From Phycisphaerales bacterium (GTDB lineage Bacteria; Planctomycetota; Phycisphaerae; UBA1845): a stretch of 64,000 bases of DNA. Positions 63,934 through 64,000 of the stretch are shown here, in pieces. The stretch's first letter is position 1; each line of letters starts with the position of its first letter. The position numbers and the translations under genes are program-made. The DNA lies in contig JACKHG010000016.1 in NCBI GenBank assembly GCA_020639115.1, forward strand, positions 27,127 to 91,126. The letters are read 5' to 3'. A model generated the notes under the pieces. That model saw only the letters and a list, made by a program, of their open reading frames with translations. It was not told where the DNA came from and did not search any database.

Positions 63934-64000
63934 GTGTACGACCCATCCGAACACACCCAGGATTATGTTGAACCGGCGGGCGCGATCGTGGCCCGGCCGG
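63934..64000 (+). CDS. Start of an unidentified gene, cut by window edge
   Basis: A GTG at 63934 follows GGGAG by seven bases and opens a frame that runs to the end (MYDPSEHTQDYVEPAGAIVA). It lies 135 bases after the nucleotidyltransferase gene in the same direction. About 22 codons are too few to name a family. Confidence 0.4.
   Translation, partial: MYDPSEHTQDYVEPAGAIVARP

Overview
The window is high-GC bacterial DNA with densely packed genes and no plasmid, phage, IS or CRISPR signature. The gene content points to the Planctomycetota, most likely a Phycisphaerae-like lineage. The reasons are: several single-gene pseudopilins with the FTLIELL signature, one with a C-terminal H...DG motif; secreted proteins carrying short dockerin-like D-x-D-x-D-G-x-V-D modules; HzsA-related and multihaem c-type cytochromes; a mitochondrial/spirochaete-type EF-G; DUF1844 and DUF362 proteins; and CRTAC1-like FG-GAP proteins. 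This assignment is inference from gene families, not from a marker gene.

Layout. 1-6 kb: a minus-strand acyl-CoA operon (three acyl-CoA dehydrogenases, 3-hydroxybutyryl-CoA dehydrogenase, enoyl-CoA hydratase and a B12-dependent acyl-CoA mutase cut by the window edge). The mutase has the Phe/Gln pair of isobutyryl-CoA mutase rather than the Tyr/Arg pair of methylmalonyl-CoA mutase, so the operon may connect butyryl- and isobutyryl-CoA metabolism. 6-13.6 kb: uracil phosphoribosyltransferase, a phosphatase-cytochrome c' fusion, a phosphate transporter with its DUF47 partner, a DedA-type membrane protein and a UDP-sugar pyrophosphorylase. 13.7-24.4 kb: a Tat-exported DUF362 protein, two stand-alone pseudopilins, a Nudix hydrolase, a class V aminotransferase, a dockerin-tailed secreted protein, and a coupled minor-pseudopilin operon (GspH-, GspJ-, GspI-like and PilX/GspK-like, the last with a carbohydrate-binding-like domain). 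24.6-36 kb: infA, a TPR lipoprotein, a glycosyltransferase, a possible BshC relative, DUF1844, rhomboid protease, a Cys-rich cytochrome lipoprotein, fusA (with a frameshift), DinB and a double peroxiredoxin.

36-54 kb is the most unusual part. It holds a NapH-like polyferredoxin fused to TPRs, divergent from a membrane-anchored DUF362 protein with a dockerin tail. Next comes a three-gene operon (HzsA-related haem protein, a six-haem YVTN-propeller/peroxidase-like cytochrome, and a propeller plus periplasmic-binding protein), then a RidA protein. It ends with a second three-gene operon (a 1195-residue mosaic dihaem protein followed by two tandem paralogous octahaem cytochromes with N-terminal dockerin-like modules). 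I read it as a cell-surface or periplasmic redox locus; its substrate is unknown.

54.9-64 kb: an FG-GAP/ASPIC secreted protein, a collagen-like lipoprotein with 31-residue Cys repeats, a subtilisin-like lipoprotein, a long non-coding stretch containing a good promoter, a sugar nucleotidyltransferase with a left-handed helix tail, and the start of one more gene.

Regulatory structure seen by eye includes good sigma-70-like promoters ahead of infA, fusA and the FG-GAP gene, several factor-independent terminators, heptamer tandem repeats in two intergenic gaps, and many intergenic hairpins.
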